The translations under genes and the position numbers were made by a program. The notes under the pieces are model-generated. The model saw nothing but the letters and a program-made list of their open reading frames with translations. It did no database searches and was not told where the DNA came from. Shown here piece after piece: positions 44,111-53,512 of a stretch of 64,000 nt of DNA (position 1 is the stretch's first letter; every line of letters begins with the position of its first letter). This DNA is from Afipia sp. (GTDB lineage Bacteria > Pseudomonadota > Alphaproteobacteria > Rhizobiales > Xanthobacteraceae), in the NCBI GenBank assembly GCA_017308575.1, contig JAFKEQ010000001.1, positions 1,051,296 through 1,115,295 on the forward strand, given 5' to 3'.

Positions 44111-44989
44111 TCAGGTTCCTCCGGACGCAACGTCGCTTTTATGGAAGAATCTGACGGCGATTTCACGGCCTTCGGCGGGCGGAGAGGCGAGGCGCGTCTT
44201 GAACCACGCCTTTTCGCCCGGATTGATGATCGGCTGTTCGAGCACAGCGTTCCAGGCATAGATATCCGCGCCCTTGGCGTCGCGCACGATGAAGCGCAGC
44301 CGGGGGATGTCGACCGACTTGCGCGCCACATCGACCAGCGAGCCTTCGATCAGCAGCACCGGCTTGTTGTTCACGGTTTCGGTGCTGATCTTGAGATCGT
44401 CGAAGGCGATGCCGCGCAGGTTCACGCCGAGACCGATCATCTTGTAGAACGCATCGGTCTGCGGCATCGCGCGCACCATGTCGCCGCGCCAGGCGATCAG
44501 GGCGAACACCATCGCGCCCATCGCCATGCAGACCACGGGCAGCGAAACGGCGGATGAAGGTGCCTTGCCGAGCCGGGTGATTTTCAAAACCGGTGGGAGT
44601 TTACCGCCGAACTTCTTCAGTCCGAATGACCTGCCCTTGCGGGTCTCGGGCAGGGTCTCCTGCTGGGCCAGTGACGACCAGTAGGGGTCTGCCTCGGCAG
44701 CCGCCGGCGTGGCCTCCGTTTCGGGCCAGTCGGCGGAAATGGATGGGCTTTCGATATGCGGGGTCTGTTCGTTCAGCGCCTCGCCCCAGCCGTCATCGCC
44801 GGATTCATAGCCGGTGTCCCGATGCGGCTGTTCCGTCTGTCCGCGCGGGGCAGCCTCGCTGACGAGTTCCTGCGGCTGCGCCAGCCAGACTTCGTGGCAG
44901 CGGGCACAGCGGACCTTGCGCCCACCCTCGGGGAAATTGGCCGGATCGACCGCATAGGATGTCGTACAATAAGGGCAGATGATGTGCAT
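44111..44989 (-). CDS. MJ0042-type zinc-ribbon membrane protein
   Basis: About 292 residues. The N-terminal zinc ribbon has Cys 5, 8, 28 and 31 (IICPYC and VRCARC). An acidic low-complexity linker follows, then one membrane helix (AVSLPVVCMAMGAMVFALIAW) and a C-terminal domain with NLRGIAFDDLKISTE and INPGEKAWFKTRLASP. A conserved alphaproteobacterial family, function unknown, here between cpdR-like and ftsEX. Confidence 0.85.
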   Translation of the reverse strand: MHIICPYCTTSYAVDPANFPEGGRKVRCARCHEVWLAQPQELVSEAAPRGQTEQPHRDTGYESGDDGWGEALNEQTPHIESPSISADWPETEATPAAAEADPYWSSLAQQETLPETRKGRSFGLKKFGGKLPPVLKITRLGKAPSSAVSLPVVCMAMGAMVFALIAWRGDMVRAMPQTDAFYKMIGLGVNLRGIAFDDLKISTETVNNKPVLLIEGSLVDVARKSVDIPRLRFIVRDAKGADIYAWNAVLEQPIINPGEKAWFKTRLASPPAEGREIAVRFFHKSDVASGGT

Positions 44990-45163
44990 GGACGAATCGC
45001 CAGAATGAACGCCGCCTGAGGCTATCCGGCGTCCGTTAACGAATCGGAAACCATAACGGACGCACAAGCGTTTTACGGTCTTCGTTTCCGTCGCCTGCCC
45101 GGTTCGGGTTTGCGAGGAAACTTAGGGCGTTGTCGCCGTTGGTCCTGTCGAACGGAGCTGAAT

Positions 45164-45823
45164 TTGGTCCGGTTCGAAAATGTCGGTTTGCGCTACGGGC
45201 TCGGCCCGGAGATTCTGCGCGACCTGACTTTCCAGATTCCCGCCCGGTCGTTCCAGTTCCTCACCGGTCCATCCGGCGCGGGCAAGACCTCGCTTTTGCG
45301 CATGCTTTTCCTGTCGCTGCGACCGACGCGCGGGCTGGTCAACCTGTTCGGGCAGGATGTGTCGCTGCTGGACAAGGATGGCCGTGCGACCTTGCGCTCG
45401 CGCATCGGCATCGTGCTGCAGGATTTCCGCCTGCTCGATCACATGACTACCTATGAGAATGTCGCATTGCCGTTCCGTGTCATGGGGCGCAGCGAGTCCA
45501 GCTACCGCAAGGAAGTCATCGATCTTTTGAACTGGGTCGGCCTCGGCAAGCGAATGGATGCGCTGCCGCCTGTCCTGTCCGGCGGTGAGAAGCAGCGCGC
45601 CGCCATCGCGCGCGCCGTGATCGCACGTCCGCAACTGCTGCTGGCTGACGAGCCGACCGGCAACGTCGATCCGTCACTGGCGCGGCGGCTGCTCAGCCTC
45701 TTCATCCAGTTGAATAAATCCGGCACCGCCGTCGTCATTGCGACCCACGATATTGCGCTGATGGACCAGTACGAGGCGCGGCGCATGGTCCTGCATGAAT
45801 CGCGGCTGCATATCTATGAGTGA
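45164..45823 (+). CDS. ftsE: Cell division ATP-binding protein FtsE
   Basis: 219 residues. Walker A GPSGAGKT (35-42), Q-loop VLQDFRLLDHMTTYENVALP, signature LSGGEKQR, Walker B LLLADEPTGN and switch His THDIALMD. The YENVALP and DEPTGN phrases fit FtsE. With FtsX it controls septal peptidoglycan hydrolases. TTG start 45164 with GGAG seven bases upstream gives the family length; upstream in-frame ATG/GTG codons have no support. It overlaps ftsX. Confidence 0.92.
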   Translation: MVRFENVGLRYGLGPEILRDLTFQIPARSFQFLTGPSGAGKTSLLRMLFLSLRPTRGLVNLFGQDVSLLDKDGRATLRSRIGIVLQDFRLLDHMTTYENVALPFRVMGRSESSYRKEVIDLLNWVGLGKRMDALPPVLSGGEKQRAAIARAVIARPQLLLADEPTGNVDPSLARRLLSLFIQLNKSGTAVVIATHDIALMDQYEARRMVLHESRLHIYE

Positions 45824-46778
45824 CCAGCGCAGAACCGTGATGGATCTCGGCAGCAGCACGGCGGAAGTCGCGGCGCAGGCGCGCAATATGTCGCCGATCG
45901 TGCCGCGCGGCTCGATCGCCGGCCGCGCGCTGATCGCGGTGGTGGCGATCATGACCTTTCTGGCGTCGATGACGACCGGCGCGGTGCTCCTGGTGCGCTC
46001 CTCAGCGGCGGAATGGCAATCCGACGTCTCCAGCGAACTGACGATCCAGTTGCGCCCCTCGCCGGGGCGGGACATCGAGCGCGATGTCCGCGCCGTGGTC
46101 GAGGCCACGCGCGCTCAGCCGGATATTGTGGAGGTGCGACCCTTCACGGCGGAAGAGTCGGCGAAACTGCTGGAGCCGTGGCTCGGCACCGGCCTGTCGC
46201 TGAACGACCTGCCCGTGCCGCGCGTCGTGGTTGTCCGTATCGCGCCGGGCTCGGTTCCAGATATGGCGGCCCTGCGCCGCGCCGTCGCGCAGGCCGCGCC
46301 CACGGCGACGGTCGACGATCACCGGGCCTGGATCGAGCGCATGCGTTCGATGACCGGCGCTATCGTGCTGGCTGGCACCGGCATTCTCATTCTTGTGATC
46401 GCTGCGACGGTGATTTCGGTTTCGTTCGCAACGCGCGGCGCGATGGAGGCCAACCGGCCGATTGTCGAGGTGCTGCATTTTGTTGGCGCTCAGGATCGCT
46501 ACATCGCCAACCACTTCCTGCGCCACTTTCTGCGGCTCGGCCTTGAGGGAGGTCTGATCGGCGGTCTGGCGGCGATGCTGACATTCGGCTTTTCGGAATC
46601 CATCGCAAGCTGGTTCTCGGGCACGCCGGTGGGCGACCAGTTCGCCGCCTTACTCGGCACATTCGCCTTGCCGGCGTCGGGCTATGTCGCGCTGGCGGCC
46701 CAGACTTTGATGATCGCGGCGGTCACGGGATGGGCGTCGCGGCGGACGCTGTTTGCGACCCTGGAAGAGATCGATTAA
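45816..46778 (+). CDS. ftsX: Cell division protein FtsX
   Basis: About 320 residues. An N-terminal cytoplasmic part is followed by helix AGRALIAVVAIMTFLASMTTG, a periplasmic loop, then three helices including AGTGILILVIAATVISVSFATRG and the conserved ANRPIVEVLHFVGAQDRYIA. Membrane partner of FtsE; its periplasmic loop would contact EnvC-like M23 activators. It starts inside the end of ftsE (ATGAGTGA). Confidence 0.92.
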   Translation: MSDQRRTVMDLGSSTAEVAAQARNMSPIVPRGSIAGRALIAVVAIMTFLASMTTGAVLLVRSSAAEWQSDVSSELTIQLRPSPGRDIERDVRAVVEATRAQPDIVEVRPFTAEESAKLLEPWLGTGLSLNDLPVPRVVVVRIAPGSVPDMAALRRAVAQAAPTATVDDHRAWIERMRSMTGAIVLAGTGILILVIAATVISVSFATRGAMEANRPIVEVLHFVGAQDRYIANHFLRHFLRLGLEGGLIGGLAAMLTFGFSESIASWFSGTPVGDQFAALLGTFALPASGYVALAAQTLMIAAVTGWASRRTLFATLEEID

Positions 46779-46850
46779 GCCGTCTTCACGTTAGCGGGTG
46801 AAGCCACAGCCATGCCGAATTCTGGTTTAAACTGATGCGCCCGCGACCCG

Positions 46851-47576
46851 ATGTTGCGACTGAGCGAGTTGAGATTGCACCTGACGTCACGAAATCGCGA
46901 TGATCCATCCACGCACTGGCGGCTGCGCCGGCGCGTCGCGATGCTTGTCGTTCTTGCGGTCGTCCTGTTCGCCGGGCTTGGCTTCGTCGATTTCCTGTCG
47001 AAAGTGCCGCCGACCGAAGCGAGGCCCGCGCGCAATGCCGACGGCGTGGTGGTGCTCACCGGCGGATCGTCCCGCGTGTCCGACGCACTGGACCTGCTGT
47101 CCGCGGGCTATGGCAAGCGGCTGTTGATTTCCGGCGTGCATCCCACCAACGGTTACACCGATATCCAGCGGTCGTTGCCCGACAGCCAGCACCTGCTGGC
47201 CTGCTGCGTCGATCTCGATCGTTCGGCGGTCAACACCCGCAGCAACGCAACGGAGACGCGGCGCTGGGCGCAGGAACGTGGTTTCCACTCCCTGATCGTC
47301 GTCACGTCGAACTATCACATGCCGCGCGCGATCGTTGAACTGTCCTATGCGATGCCCGATATCGACCTGATCCCGTTCGCCGTGGTCGGCGATAAATGGC
47401 GCGAGGAGCCGTGGTGGACCAGTGGCGCGGCGTTGCGCCTGCTGTTATCGGAATATGCGAAGTATCTCTTTGCGCAGACGCGGATGGCGTTCGGCGGCGT
47501 GGGGCAGGGCGGGGTGCCGGAGACCGGTTCGCCTCCGGCGCCGCAGGCCAAGCCGGCCACGGCATCCGCCAGGTAA
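46851..47576 (+). CDS. YdcF/DUF218-family protein (ElyC/SanA-like)
   Basis: 241 residues. One N-terminal membrane helix (RVAMLVVLAVVLFAGLGFVDFL), then the DUF218 domain: DGVVVLTGGSSRVSDALDLL, KRLLISGVHP, SNATETRRWAQERGFHSLIVVTSNYHMPRA. ElyC and SanA of this family affect envelope and lipid-carrier metabolism. It lies between ftsX and plsC in the same direction. Confidence 0.88.
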   Translation: MLRLSELRLHLTSRNRDDPSTHWRLRRRVAMLVVLAVVLFAGLGFVDFLSKVPPTEARPARNADGVVVLTGGSSRVSDALDLLSAGYGKRLLISGVHPTNGYTDIQRSLPDSQHLLACCVDLDRSAVNTRSNATETRRWAQERGFHSLIVVTSNYHMPRAIVELSYAMPDIDLIPFAVVGDKWREEPWWTSGAALRLLLSEYAKYLFAQTRMAFGGVGQGGVPETGSPPAPQAKPATASAR

Positions 47577-47588
47577 TTGGATCGGTCG

Positions 47589-48365
47589 ATGGTTTCGGTA
47601 TTCCTGCGCTCGCTGCTCTACAACATCGTCTTCTATCTGAATCTCGCCTTCTGGGTGATCGTCGGCCTGCCGACCTACATCATGCCGCGCTGGGGCATCG
47701 TCTGGATCGCGACCACATGGGGCACCACCAGCATCTGGTGGATGCGGATCATCTGCAACACGAAGGTCGAGTACCGGGGCCTCGAGAAGATTTCGAAGGG
47801 GCCGCTGATCGCCGCCGCCAAGCACCAGTCGGCGTGGGAGACATTCGCGCTGCTGCAATTCTTCGACGAGCCGCTGTATATCCTGAAGCGCGAACTGACC
47901 TGGCTGCCGTTCTTCGGCTGGTACCTTCTGAAAGCTGGCATGATCGGCGTCGATCGCAAGGGCGGCGGACGCTCCCTGATCAATCTCGTCAAACGCGCAA
48001 GCGCGGAAATCCGTCGCGGCCGCCAGCTTCTGATCTTCCCGGAAGGCACGCGCCGCCCGGTCGGCGCTCCGCCGGATTACAAGAACGGCGTCGGCCTGAT
48101 CTATGCCGATGCGGGCGTGCCCTGCATTCCCGTCGCGCTGAACTCGGGGTTGTTCTGGCCGCGCCGGACGTTTCTGCGCTATCCCGGAACCATCGTGATC
48201 GAATTTCTGGATCCGATCCCGGCAGGCCTCAAGCGTCATGACTTCAATGCGCGGCTGGAAACCGCCATCGAGGAAGCGACCGACCGCCTGGTGAAGGCCG
48301 GGCGCGAGGAGCAGGTGAGGCTGATCGGATTTTCCGCGCCCGTCGTCGCGTCGCCGGAGTCCTGA
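47589..48365 (+). CDS. plsC: 1-acyl-sn-glycerol-3-phosphate acyltransferase
   Basis: 258 residues. Makes phosphatidic acid from lysophosphatidic acid. Motif I reads KHQSAWE (His 79, Glu 84), so the usual HX4D is HX4E; motif III is LLIFPEGTRRP, and motif IV CIPVALNSG. N-terminal membrane helix. Starts 12 bases after the YdcF gene. The ATG 47589 was chosen over a TTG at 47577. Confidence 0.92.
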   Translation: MVSVFLRSLLYNIVFYLNLAFWVIVGLPTYIMPRWGIVWIATTWGTTSIWWMRIICNTKVEYRGLEKISKGPLIAAAKHQSAWETFALLQFFDEPLYILKRELTWLPFFGWYLLKAGMIGVDRKGGGRSLINLVKRASAEIRRGRQLLIFPEGTRRPVGAPPDYKNGVGLIYADAGVPCIPVALNSGLFWPRRTFLRYPGTIVIEFLDPIPAGLKRHDFNARLETAIEEATDRLVKAGREEQVRLIGFSAPVVASPES

Positions 48366-48377
48366 CGGCTTAAGCCA

Positions 48378-48956
48378 TCAGGTGCGATGGTGAAGCGCGG
48401 CCTCGCCGTGCAGCATCGCGGCGAGCTTGTGCAGCGGGACATCGCGAATGCCATGTGTCTCCAGTGCGGCCACCGTTGCGATGACGTATTCGTCGTTCGG
48501 TCCATAGTTGCCGTGACCCTGACGCACCAGCCGCAACTGTTCCTCGAGGGTGAGACGTCCCGCATACTGGTTGTGACTGCGGTCGGCGACATAGGCCAGT
48601 GCGCTGACCCGCGCGCCATTCTTGAGCCAGACCGAGCGCAGCACCTCGCGATAGACGGAAGTGACCTGTTCGCGCTCGCGTAAATAAGAAATGGTGGCTT
48701 TCCGCTCCGCCGCCGCGACACGGAAGGCGATGCCCTGACAGGCGCCGCCGCGGTCGAGCCCGAGCACCAGCCCGGGCTTTTCAGGGGTGCCGCGGTGGAC
48801 CATCGAATAGATGCAGAGCGAACGATGCTCGCCGATCAGCCGCGCCGGGCTCTGCTCGACAAAAGCGAAACCTGGCTTCCAGATCAGCGATCCATAACCG
48901 AACACCCAGAGGTCGCCCTCCGGAAACTCCGTTTCGCTCAAGGTTTTTGCGGCCAT
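48378..48956 (-). CDS. chaC: Glutathione-specific gamma-glutamylcyclotransferase (ChaC)
   Basis: 192 residues. Gamma-glutamylcyclotransferase fold: WVFGYGSLIWKPGF (the FGYGSL glycine loop), RRC-like CIYSMVHRGTPEKPGLVLGL, CQGIAFRV, catalytic Glu region LREREQ, and NQYAGRLTLEEQ. Breaks glutathione into 5-oxoproline and Cys-Gly. Convergent with plsC. Confidence 0.92.
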   Translation of the reverse strand: MAAKTLSETEFPEGDLWVFGYGSLIWKPGFAFVEQSPARLIGEHRSLCIYSMVHRGTPEKPGLVLGLDRGGACQGIAFRVAAAERKATISYLREREQVTSVYREVLRSVWLKNGARVSALAYVADRSHNQYAGRLTLEEQLRLVRQGHGNYGPNDEYVIATVAALETHGIRDVPLHKLAAMLHGEAALHHRT

Positions 48957-49082
48957 GGTCTGCGCCTGTGCGGGGCGTCACGCCTAGCAGCCCATCATAA
49001 GGCGCGCAACCTTGCGGCCTTGGGGACGATATGCTGGACAGGTATCTTTCAATTGCCCGAATTCGGTGATTTGGCTCCTGTC

Positions 49083-50264
49083 ATGCAGACATCTCCTCTC
49101 GTTCCTCGCCGCCGCCTCTGGCCTGTCTTTGTGATGCCGGGTCTGGTCCTGCTCCTTGCCGTGGGCTGGAGCGGATTCTGGTTCTATGCCGCGTCTCATG
49201 TCGACGAGACATTCGACGCCTGGCGCACGCGCGAGGCGAGATCGGGCCGCGTGTACGAGTGCGCCAACCGTTCGGTCGCGGGCTTCCCGTTCCGTCTGGA
49301 AGTGAGCTGCGACAATCCGTCGGTGACGCTGACCTCGCAGACCGCGAGCCAGATTCAGCTCACGGCGCGGCTGAAGGACATTCTGGTGCTCGCGCAGGTC
49401 TATGACCCAACCAAGATCATCGCGGAATTTACCGGCCCGGTCAGCGTCAATAACAAGGGCGAGGCTCCGTCTTTTGTCGGCAACTGGACCACGGGCCGCG
49501 CCAGCGCATCAGGCCTGCCGAGCACGCCGCAGCGCGTCTCGATCGTGTTCGACGATCCGGCGTTCGACCGCATCAGCGGCGCGGTGCAGACGCCGCTGTT
49601 GCGCGCCAAGCACCTCGAATTGCATACGCGGTTGCTGGAAGGCTCGCTGTCTGACAAGCCGGTGGTGGAAAGCGCGCTTGAAGTTACGGCAGGCAGCCTG
49701 CAGGGACTGCATCCGGTGCTCGCCGCGCCGTTCGACGCGGACATTCGCGCCATCCTGCGCGGCCTAAACGATTTCGCGCCGAAGCCGTGGCCGGAACGCT
49801 TTCGCGAAATTCAGGCCGCGGGCGGCCGCCTCGATTTCACCCAGTCGCGGGTTCAGCAGGGCGACACCATCGCCGTCGCCGCAGGTTCGCTTGGGATCAC
49901 GCCGAGTGGTTATCTGAACGGCGAACTGACCATGACGGTGGTGGGGCTCGAGAAGGTCGTGGCGCAACTCGGCCTCGACAAGCTGCTCGCGGGGGACGTT
50001 CCGCAATCGACGGTGGACCGTGTCGCGCCCGGCGTCAGCGCGCAGGACGTCAACAAGGTGATCGGCGCGCTGGATCGCATGATCCCCGGCCTCGGCAATC
50101 TCGCCCGCAAGAACGTCAATGCGGGCGTCACCGCGGGTATCAACATGCTGGGTCAGGAAACGAGGCTGGAGGGCAAGCCCGCGCGTTCGTTCCCGCTCAG
50201 GTTTACCGACGGCGTGGTGTCGCTCGGCCCGTTGCGGGTCGCGCAGACGCCGCCGCTGTTCTGA
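49083..50264 (+). CDS. DUF2125-family membrane-anchored protein
   Basis: About 393 residues from ATG 49083. One N-terminal helix (LWPVFVMPGLVLLLAVGWSGFWFYA), then a large extracytoplasmic region: CANRSVAGFPFRLEVSCDNP is typical of DUF2125. Contains repeated amphipathic strands like AsmA-type proteins. Two conserved cysteines in the ECAN and SCDN phrases could form a disulfide. Function unknown. The stop lies two bases from the convergent tyrC gene. Confidence 0.85.
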   Translation: MQTSPLVPRRRLWPVFVMPGLVLLLAVGWSGFWFYAASHVDETFDAWRTREARSGRVYECANRSVAGFPFRLEVSCDNPSVTLTSQTASQIQLTARLKDILVLAQVYDPTKIIAEFTGPVSVNNKGEAPSFVGNWTTGRASASGLPSTPQRVSIVFDDPAFDRISGAVQTPLLRAKHLELHTRLLEGSLSDKPVVESALEVTAGSLQGLHPVLAAPFDADIRAILRGLNDFAPKPWPERFREIQAAGGRLDFTQSRVQQGDTIAVAAGSLGITPSGYLNGELTMTVVGLEKVVAQLGLDKLLAGDVPQSTVDRVAPGVSAQDVNKVIGALDRMIPGLGNLARKNVNAGVTAGINMLGQETRLEGKPARSFPLRFTDGVVSLGPLRVAQTPPLF

Positions 50265-50266
50265 GT

Positions 50267-51211
50267 TTACTTGTCCTGCGGCTTCGGCAGGTTGGCGTGC
50301 TTGCGGCCGAAGTCCGGATCGGCGGTTTCCTGACCGAGATTGACGATGCCGCGGCGGATCGCGCGCGTCCGGGTGAAGTGGTCGAACAGCGCCTCGCCGT
50401 CACCGCGGCGGATCGCGCGGGTGAGCTTCGACAGGTCTTCCTGGAACGCGCCGAGCATTTCCAGCACCGCGTCCTTGTTGGCGAGAAACACGTCGCGCCA
50501 CATGGTCGGATCGGATGCGGCGATGCGGGTGAAGTCGCGGAAGCCGCCGGCGGAGAACTTCAGCACTTCGGCCTGTGTCACGTCTTCCAGTTCATCGGCG
50601 GTGCCGACAATGGTGTAGGCGATCAGATGCGGCAGATGGCTGGTGACCGCGAGCACGAGGTCATGATGATCCGCGGCCATGGTCTCGACATTGGCACCGA
50701 GCCCGCGCCAGAACGCCGTGAGCTTCTCGACGGCGGCCGGATCGGCGTCCGGCGGCGGCGTCAGGATGCACCAGCGGTTGATGAAGAGTTCAGCGAAGCC
50801 TGCATCGGGGCCGGAATGTTCGGTGCCCGCCACCGGATGCGCCGGGATGAAATGCACGGTCTTCGGCAGATGTGCGGACATGTCCCGCAGCACCATGCCC
50901 TTGACGGAGCCGACATCGGAGACGATCGCGCCCGGTTTGAGATGCGGCGCGATGTCCGCCGCGACCGGTCCACACGCGCCGACTGGAATGCTCAGGATCA
51001 CGAGATCCGCGTCCTTCACGGCCTCGGCGTTGGTCTCCACAACGCGATCGACGATACCGAGTTCCTGCACGCGCGCGCGGGTCGCGGCTGACCGGGCGGT
51101 GGCCACGATCTCTCCCGCAAGCCTCTGGGCCCGCGCGCCGCGCGCAATCGAACCGCCGATCAGGCCGAAGCCGATCAGCGCGACACGTTTGAAGAGGGGC
51201 TCGGCGTTCAC
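50267..51211 (-). CDS. tyrC: Prephenate/arogenate dehydrogenase
   Basis: 314 residues; NAD(P)-linked oxidative decarboxylation toward tyrosine. Rossmann motif [39 protein letters not shown], and SHLPHLIAY with [17 protein letters not shown] start at 51211 overlaps the hisC stop as GTGA, so it is coupled to hisC. No ACT domain, as in the TyrC subgroup. Confidence 0.93.
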   Translation of the reverse strand: MNAEPLFKRVALIGFGLIGGSIARGARAQRLAGEIVATARSAATRARVQELGIVDRVVETNAEAVKDADLVILSIPVGACGPVAADIAPHLKPGAIVSDVGSVKGMVLRDMSAHLPKTVHFIPAHPVAGTEHSGPDAGFAELFINRWCILTPPPDADPAAVEKLTAFWRGLGANVETMAADHHDLVLAVTSHLPHLIAYTIVGTADELEDVTQAEVLKFSAGGFRDFTRIAASDPTMWRDVFLANKDAVLEMLGAFQEDLSKLTRAIRRGDGEALFDHFTRTRAIRRGIVNLGQETADPDFGRKHANLPKPQDK

Positions 51212-52302
51212 TTGGCCCCCAGGAATTCGGCAAGCGCGGCGACCACGAGGCGGTTGGCCTCTTCGGTGCCGACGGTCATGCGCAGCGCATGCGGCAGCTT
51301 GTAGTTCTTCAGCGCGCGCAGGATCAGGCCGCGCTTGGTCAGGAAGGCGTCGGCGTCCTCCGCGGTCTTGCCCTTCTCTTGCGGGAAGTGGATCAGGATG
51401 AAGTTCGCGACGCTCGGCGTCACCTCGAGGCCGAGCTTGCCGACTTCCTCGGTCAGCCATGCGCGCCACTTTTCGTTGTGGGCGCGAGACGTATCCTGAT
51501 GCGCGGTGTCTTCAAGCGATGCGATCGCCGCTTCAGACGCGGGAATCGAGACGTTGAACGGTCCGCGAATGCGGTTGACCGCATCGATGATGTTCGCAGG
51601 CCCATACATCCAGCCGACGCGCAGCGCGGCGAGGCCATGGATTTTCGAAAAGGTGCGCGCCATCACCGTATTGTCGGTGGTGGCGACCAGTTCGATCCCG
51701 GCTTCGTAGTCGTTGCGTGTCACATATTCCGAATAGGCGGCGTCGAGCACCAGCAGCACATGCGACGGCAGGCTGGTGCGCAGACGCTTCACCTCGTCGA
51801 ACGGCACATAGGTGCCGGTCGGGTTGTTCGGGTTGGCCAGCCAGACCAGTTTGGTGCGCGGCGTCACCGCGTTCAGGATCGCGTCGATATCGGCGGTGAG
51901 GTTCTTTTCCGGTGCGATCACATTGGTCGCGCCGTTCGACAGGGTCGCGATCGGATAGACCAGAAAACCATGCGCGGTGTGGATCGCCTCGTCGCCCGGG
52001 CCGAGATAGGTGTGCGCGAGATAGTTCAGCAGTTCGTCCGAGCCCGCACCGCAGATGATGCGGTCCGGATCGAGACCATAGGTGCGTCCGATGGTTTCGC
52101 GCAGCGCGCGCGAACTTCCTTCCGGATAATCCTCAAGATGATCGGCGGCGGCCTTGTAGGCTTCAATGGCCTTCGGCGACGGCCCGAGCGGCGTCTCGTT
52201 GGCCGACAGCTTGAACACGCGCCCGGTCAGCCCTGCGCCGCTCTTGCCCGGCGTGTAGGGCGCAATATCGAGAATGCCAGGCTTCGGCACGGGAGAGGAC
52301 AT
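51208..52302 (-). CDS. hisC: Histidinol-phosphate / aromatic aminotransferase
   Basis: 364 residues, PLP aminotransferase fold [31 protein letters not shown], and PLP lysine in [15 protein letters not shown]. In alphaproteobacteria HisC placed between chorismate mutase and prephenate dehydrogenase usually also transaminates prephenate or aromatic keto acids, and that is the likely role here. GGAG seven bases before ATG 52302. Confidence 0.93.
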   Translation of the reverse strand: MSSPVPKPGILDIAPYTPGKSGAGLTGRVFKLSANETPLGPSPKAIEAYKAAADHLEDYPEGSSRALRETIGRTYGLDPDRIICGAGSDELLNYLAHTYLGPGDEAIHTAHGFLVYPIATLSNGATNVIAPEKNLTADIDAILNAVTPRTKLVWLANPNNPTGTYVPFDEVKRLRTSLPSHVLLVLDAAYSEYVTRNDYEAGIELVATTDNTVMARTFSKIHGLAALRVGWMYGPANIIDAVNRIRGPFNVSIPASEAAIASLEDTAHQDTSRAHNEKWRAWLTEEVGKLGLEVTPSVANFILIHFPQEKGKTAEDADAFLTKRGLILRALKNYKLPHALRMTVGTEEANRLVVAALAEFLGAK

Positions 52303-52325
52303 CGTAGAACTCCGGAAACAAACTG

Positions 52326-53198
52326 TCAGGATTGCGGGATCGTATAGCGCGTCGCATGGCTTCCGACGAGGGCCGTCGAGCGCACGGACGCGCCCGCGGC
52401 GACCAGCGCGGCGGTGATTTTGGCGAGCCCGCCGGCGCCGGGAACCGAGATCAGCAGCGCCGCGCCATCGGACGCGGTGTCGGGCACCGCGATGATTTCG
52501 GAGAACGGCGACAGCGCGCGGGCGATGTCGGCATTCCAGCCGGACACGCGGACGCTCCACATCTCGACTTCGGTGACCATGGCGTCTTCCGCCACGCGGG
52601 ACACCACGAACACCGGCAGCGCGGCCGGATGATCGGCGCGCTCGACGAACGGCAGTCGCGCGATGATCTTCGGCGCATTGGCGTTCTCAAGCGCGACCCA
52701 CCACGGCGTGCGGCTGCTGGCGGCGGCGATCAGCGCCAGATCACCCTTGGATTTCGCCACCGCTTCGACCGCGGCTTCCGCATTGAAGTGCGCGACGAAC
52801 GGCACGGTGAAGCCGAAATGAAACCGCGCGGAATCGCGCATCGCGGATTCACCCATCGACAGATCGGCGTGAATCGCGAACGGCGCCTGCACGTAAGTGA
52901 AGGTGGAGATGATGACGCGCCAGATGCTCTCCACCGTATCCAGCGGCAGGATGCCGCGATGGCGCTGCACGAGGCGGCGCATCATGTCGGCTTCGCGCGC
53001 GGGACGGAAGGCGGAGCCGACCTCCTGCGTCTTCTTCACCGAGATCAGGCGGTCGATGATGTCGCCGCGCTTCATCAGCAACTCATGCACCTGCTCATCG
53101 ATGGAATCGATTTCGCGGCGAAGGTCCTGCAGTGACGGCGGATTGGTCATCGGCTCGGCTTGTGTCTGAGGCAGCGCGAAAGCGGCCATGGAATTCAT
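52326..53198 (-). CDS. Chorismate mutase with prephenate dehydratase-like C-terminal region
   Basis: About 290 residues. Residues 25-110 are an AroQ-type helical chorismate mutase: [39 protein letters not shown]. The rest recalls the prephenate dehydratase periplasmic-binding-like fold ([36 protein letters not shown]), then a short ACT-like end ([20 protein letters not shown]), but the strict TRF catalytic motif of dehydratases is not seen. The start is uncertain among ATGs at 53198, 53189 and 53150. First gene of the CM-hisC-tyrC operon, 23 bases before hisC. Confidence 0.83.
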   Translation of the reverse strand: MNSMAAFALPQTQAEPMTNPPSLQDLRREIDSIDEQVHELLMKRGDIIDRLISVKKTQEVGSAFRPAREADMMRRLVQRHRGILPLDTVESIWRVIISTFTYVQAPFAIHADLSMGESAMRDSARFHFGFTVPFVAHFNAEAAVEAVAKSKGDLALIAAASSRTPWWVALENANAPKIIARLPFVERADHPAALPVFVVSRVAEDAMVTEVEMWSVRVSGWNADIARALSPFSEIIAVPDTASDGAALLISVPGAGGLAKITAALVAAGASVRSTALVGSHATRYTIPQS

Positions 53199-53355
53199 CG
53201 AAACAGTCGACGGAATGGGCGCATTGATAGGCAGGTGAGCGCCTGAAAGCAAAGAAAACGTTGGCAATTCCGGCATTCTGAAAGAGCCGGGCTGACCCGC
53301 GATCCCGCGCCGCGGCTTGACGGAAAGGCCCTCGAGGACTAACAAACAAGCCATT

Positions 53356-53408
53356 CCGTGGTCATTTGAGCCGGCCGGCTTGCAGCCACGTTAAACAACT
53401 CGCTAAAC
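53356..53408 (+). ncRNA. SAM-II riboswitch (metA motif)
   Basis: The class is recognised from its core: CGTGGTCATTTGAGCCGGCC, GGCTTGCAGCCACGTTAAA and the 3' TCGCTAAA. P1 pairs CGTGG with CCACG; the loop and the 3' strand form the pseudoknot that binds S-adenosylmethionine. It lies 105 bases upstream of metX, the usual target in alphaproteobacteria. Confidence 0.95.
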
Positions 53409-53427
53409 AGGCCGGGGACAGTTTGAT

Positions 53428-53459
53428 CCCGGCCGAACCTCGTTCAGGCCGGGTTTTTT
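53428..53459 (+). terminator. Intrinsic terminator between riboswitch and metX, with overlapping antiterminator
   Basis: Stem CCCGGCC (53428-53434) / GGCCGGG (53447-53453), followed by TTTTTT. The left arm can instead pair upstream, GGCCGGGGA (53410-53418) with TCCCGGCC (53427-53434), so the two hairpins exclude each other. This is the layout of a transcription-attenuation switch. Confidence 0.8.
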
Positions 53460-53512
53460 GTGCCTGATGTCCGATGTGGGTCCGGATGACCCGTGCGGAG
53501 GCCAGGAGCAAG

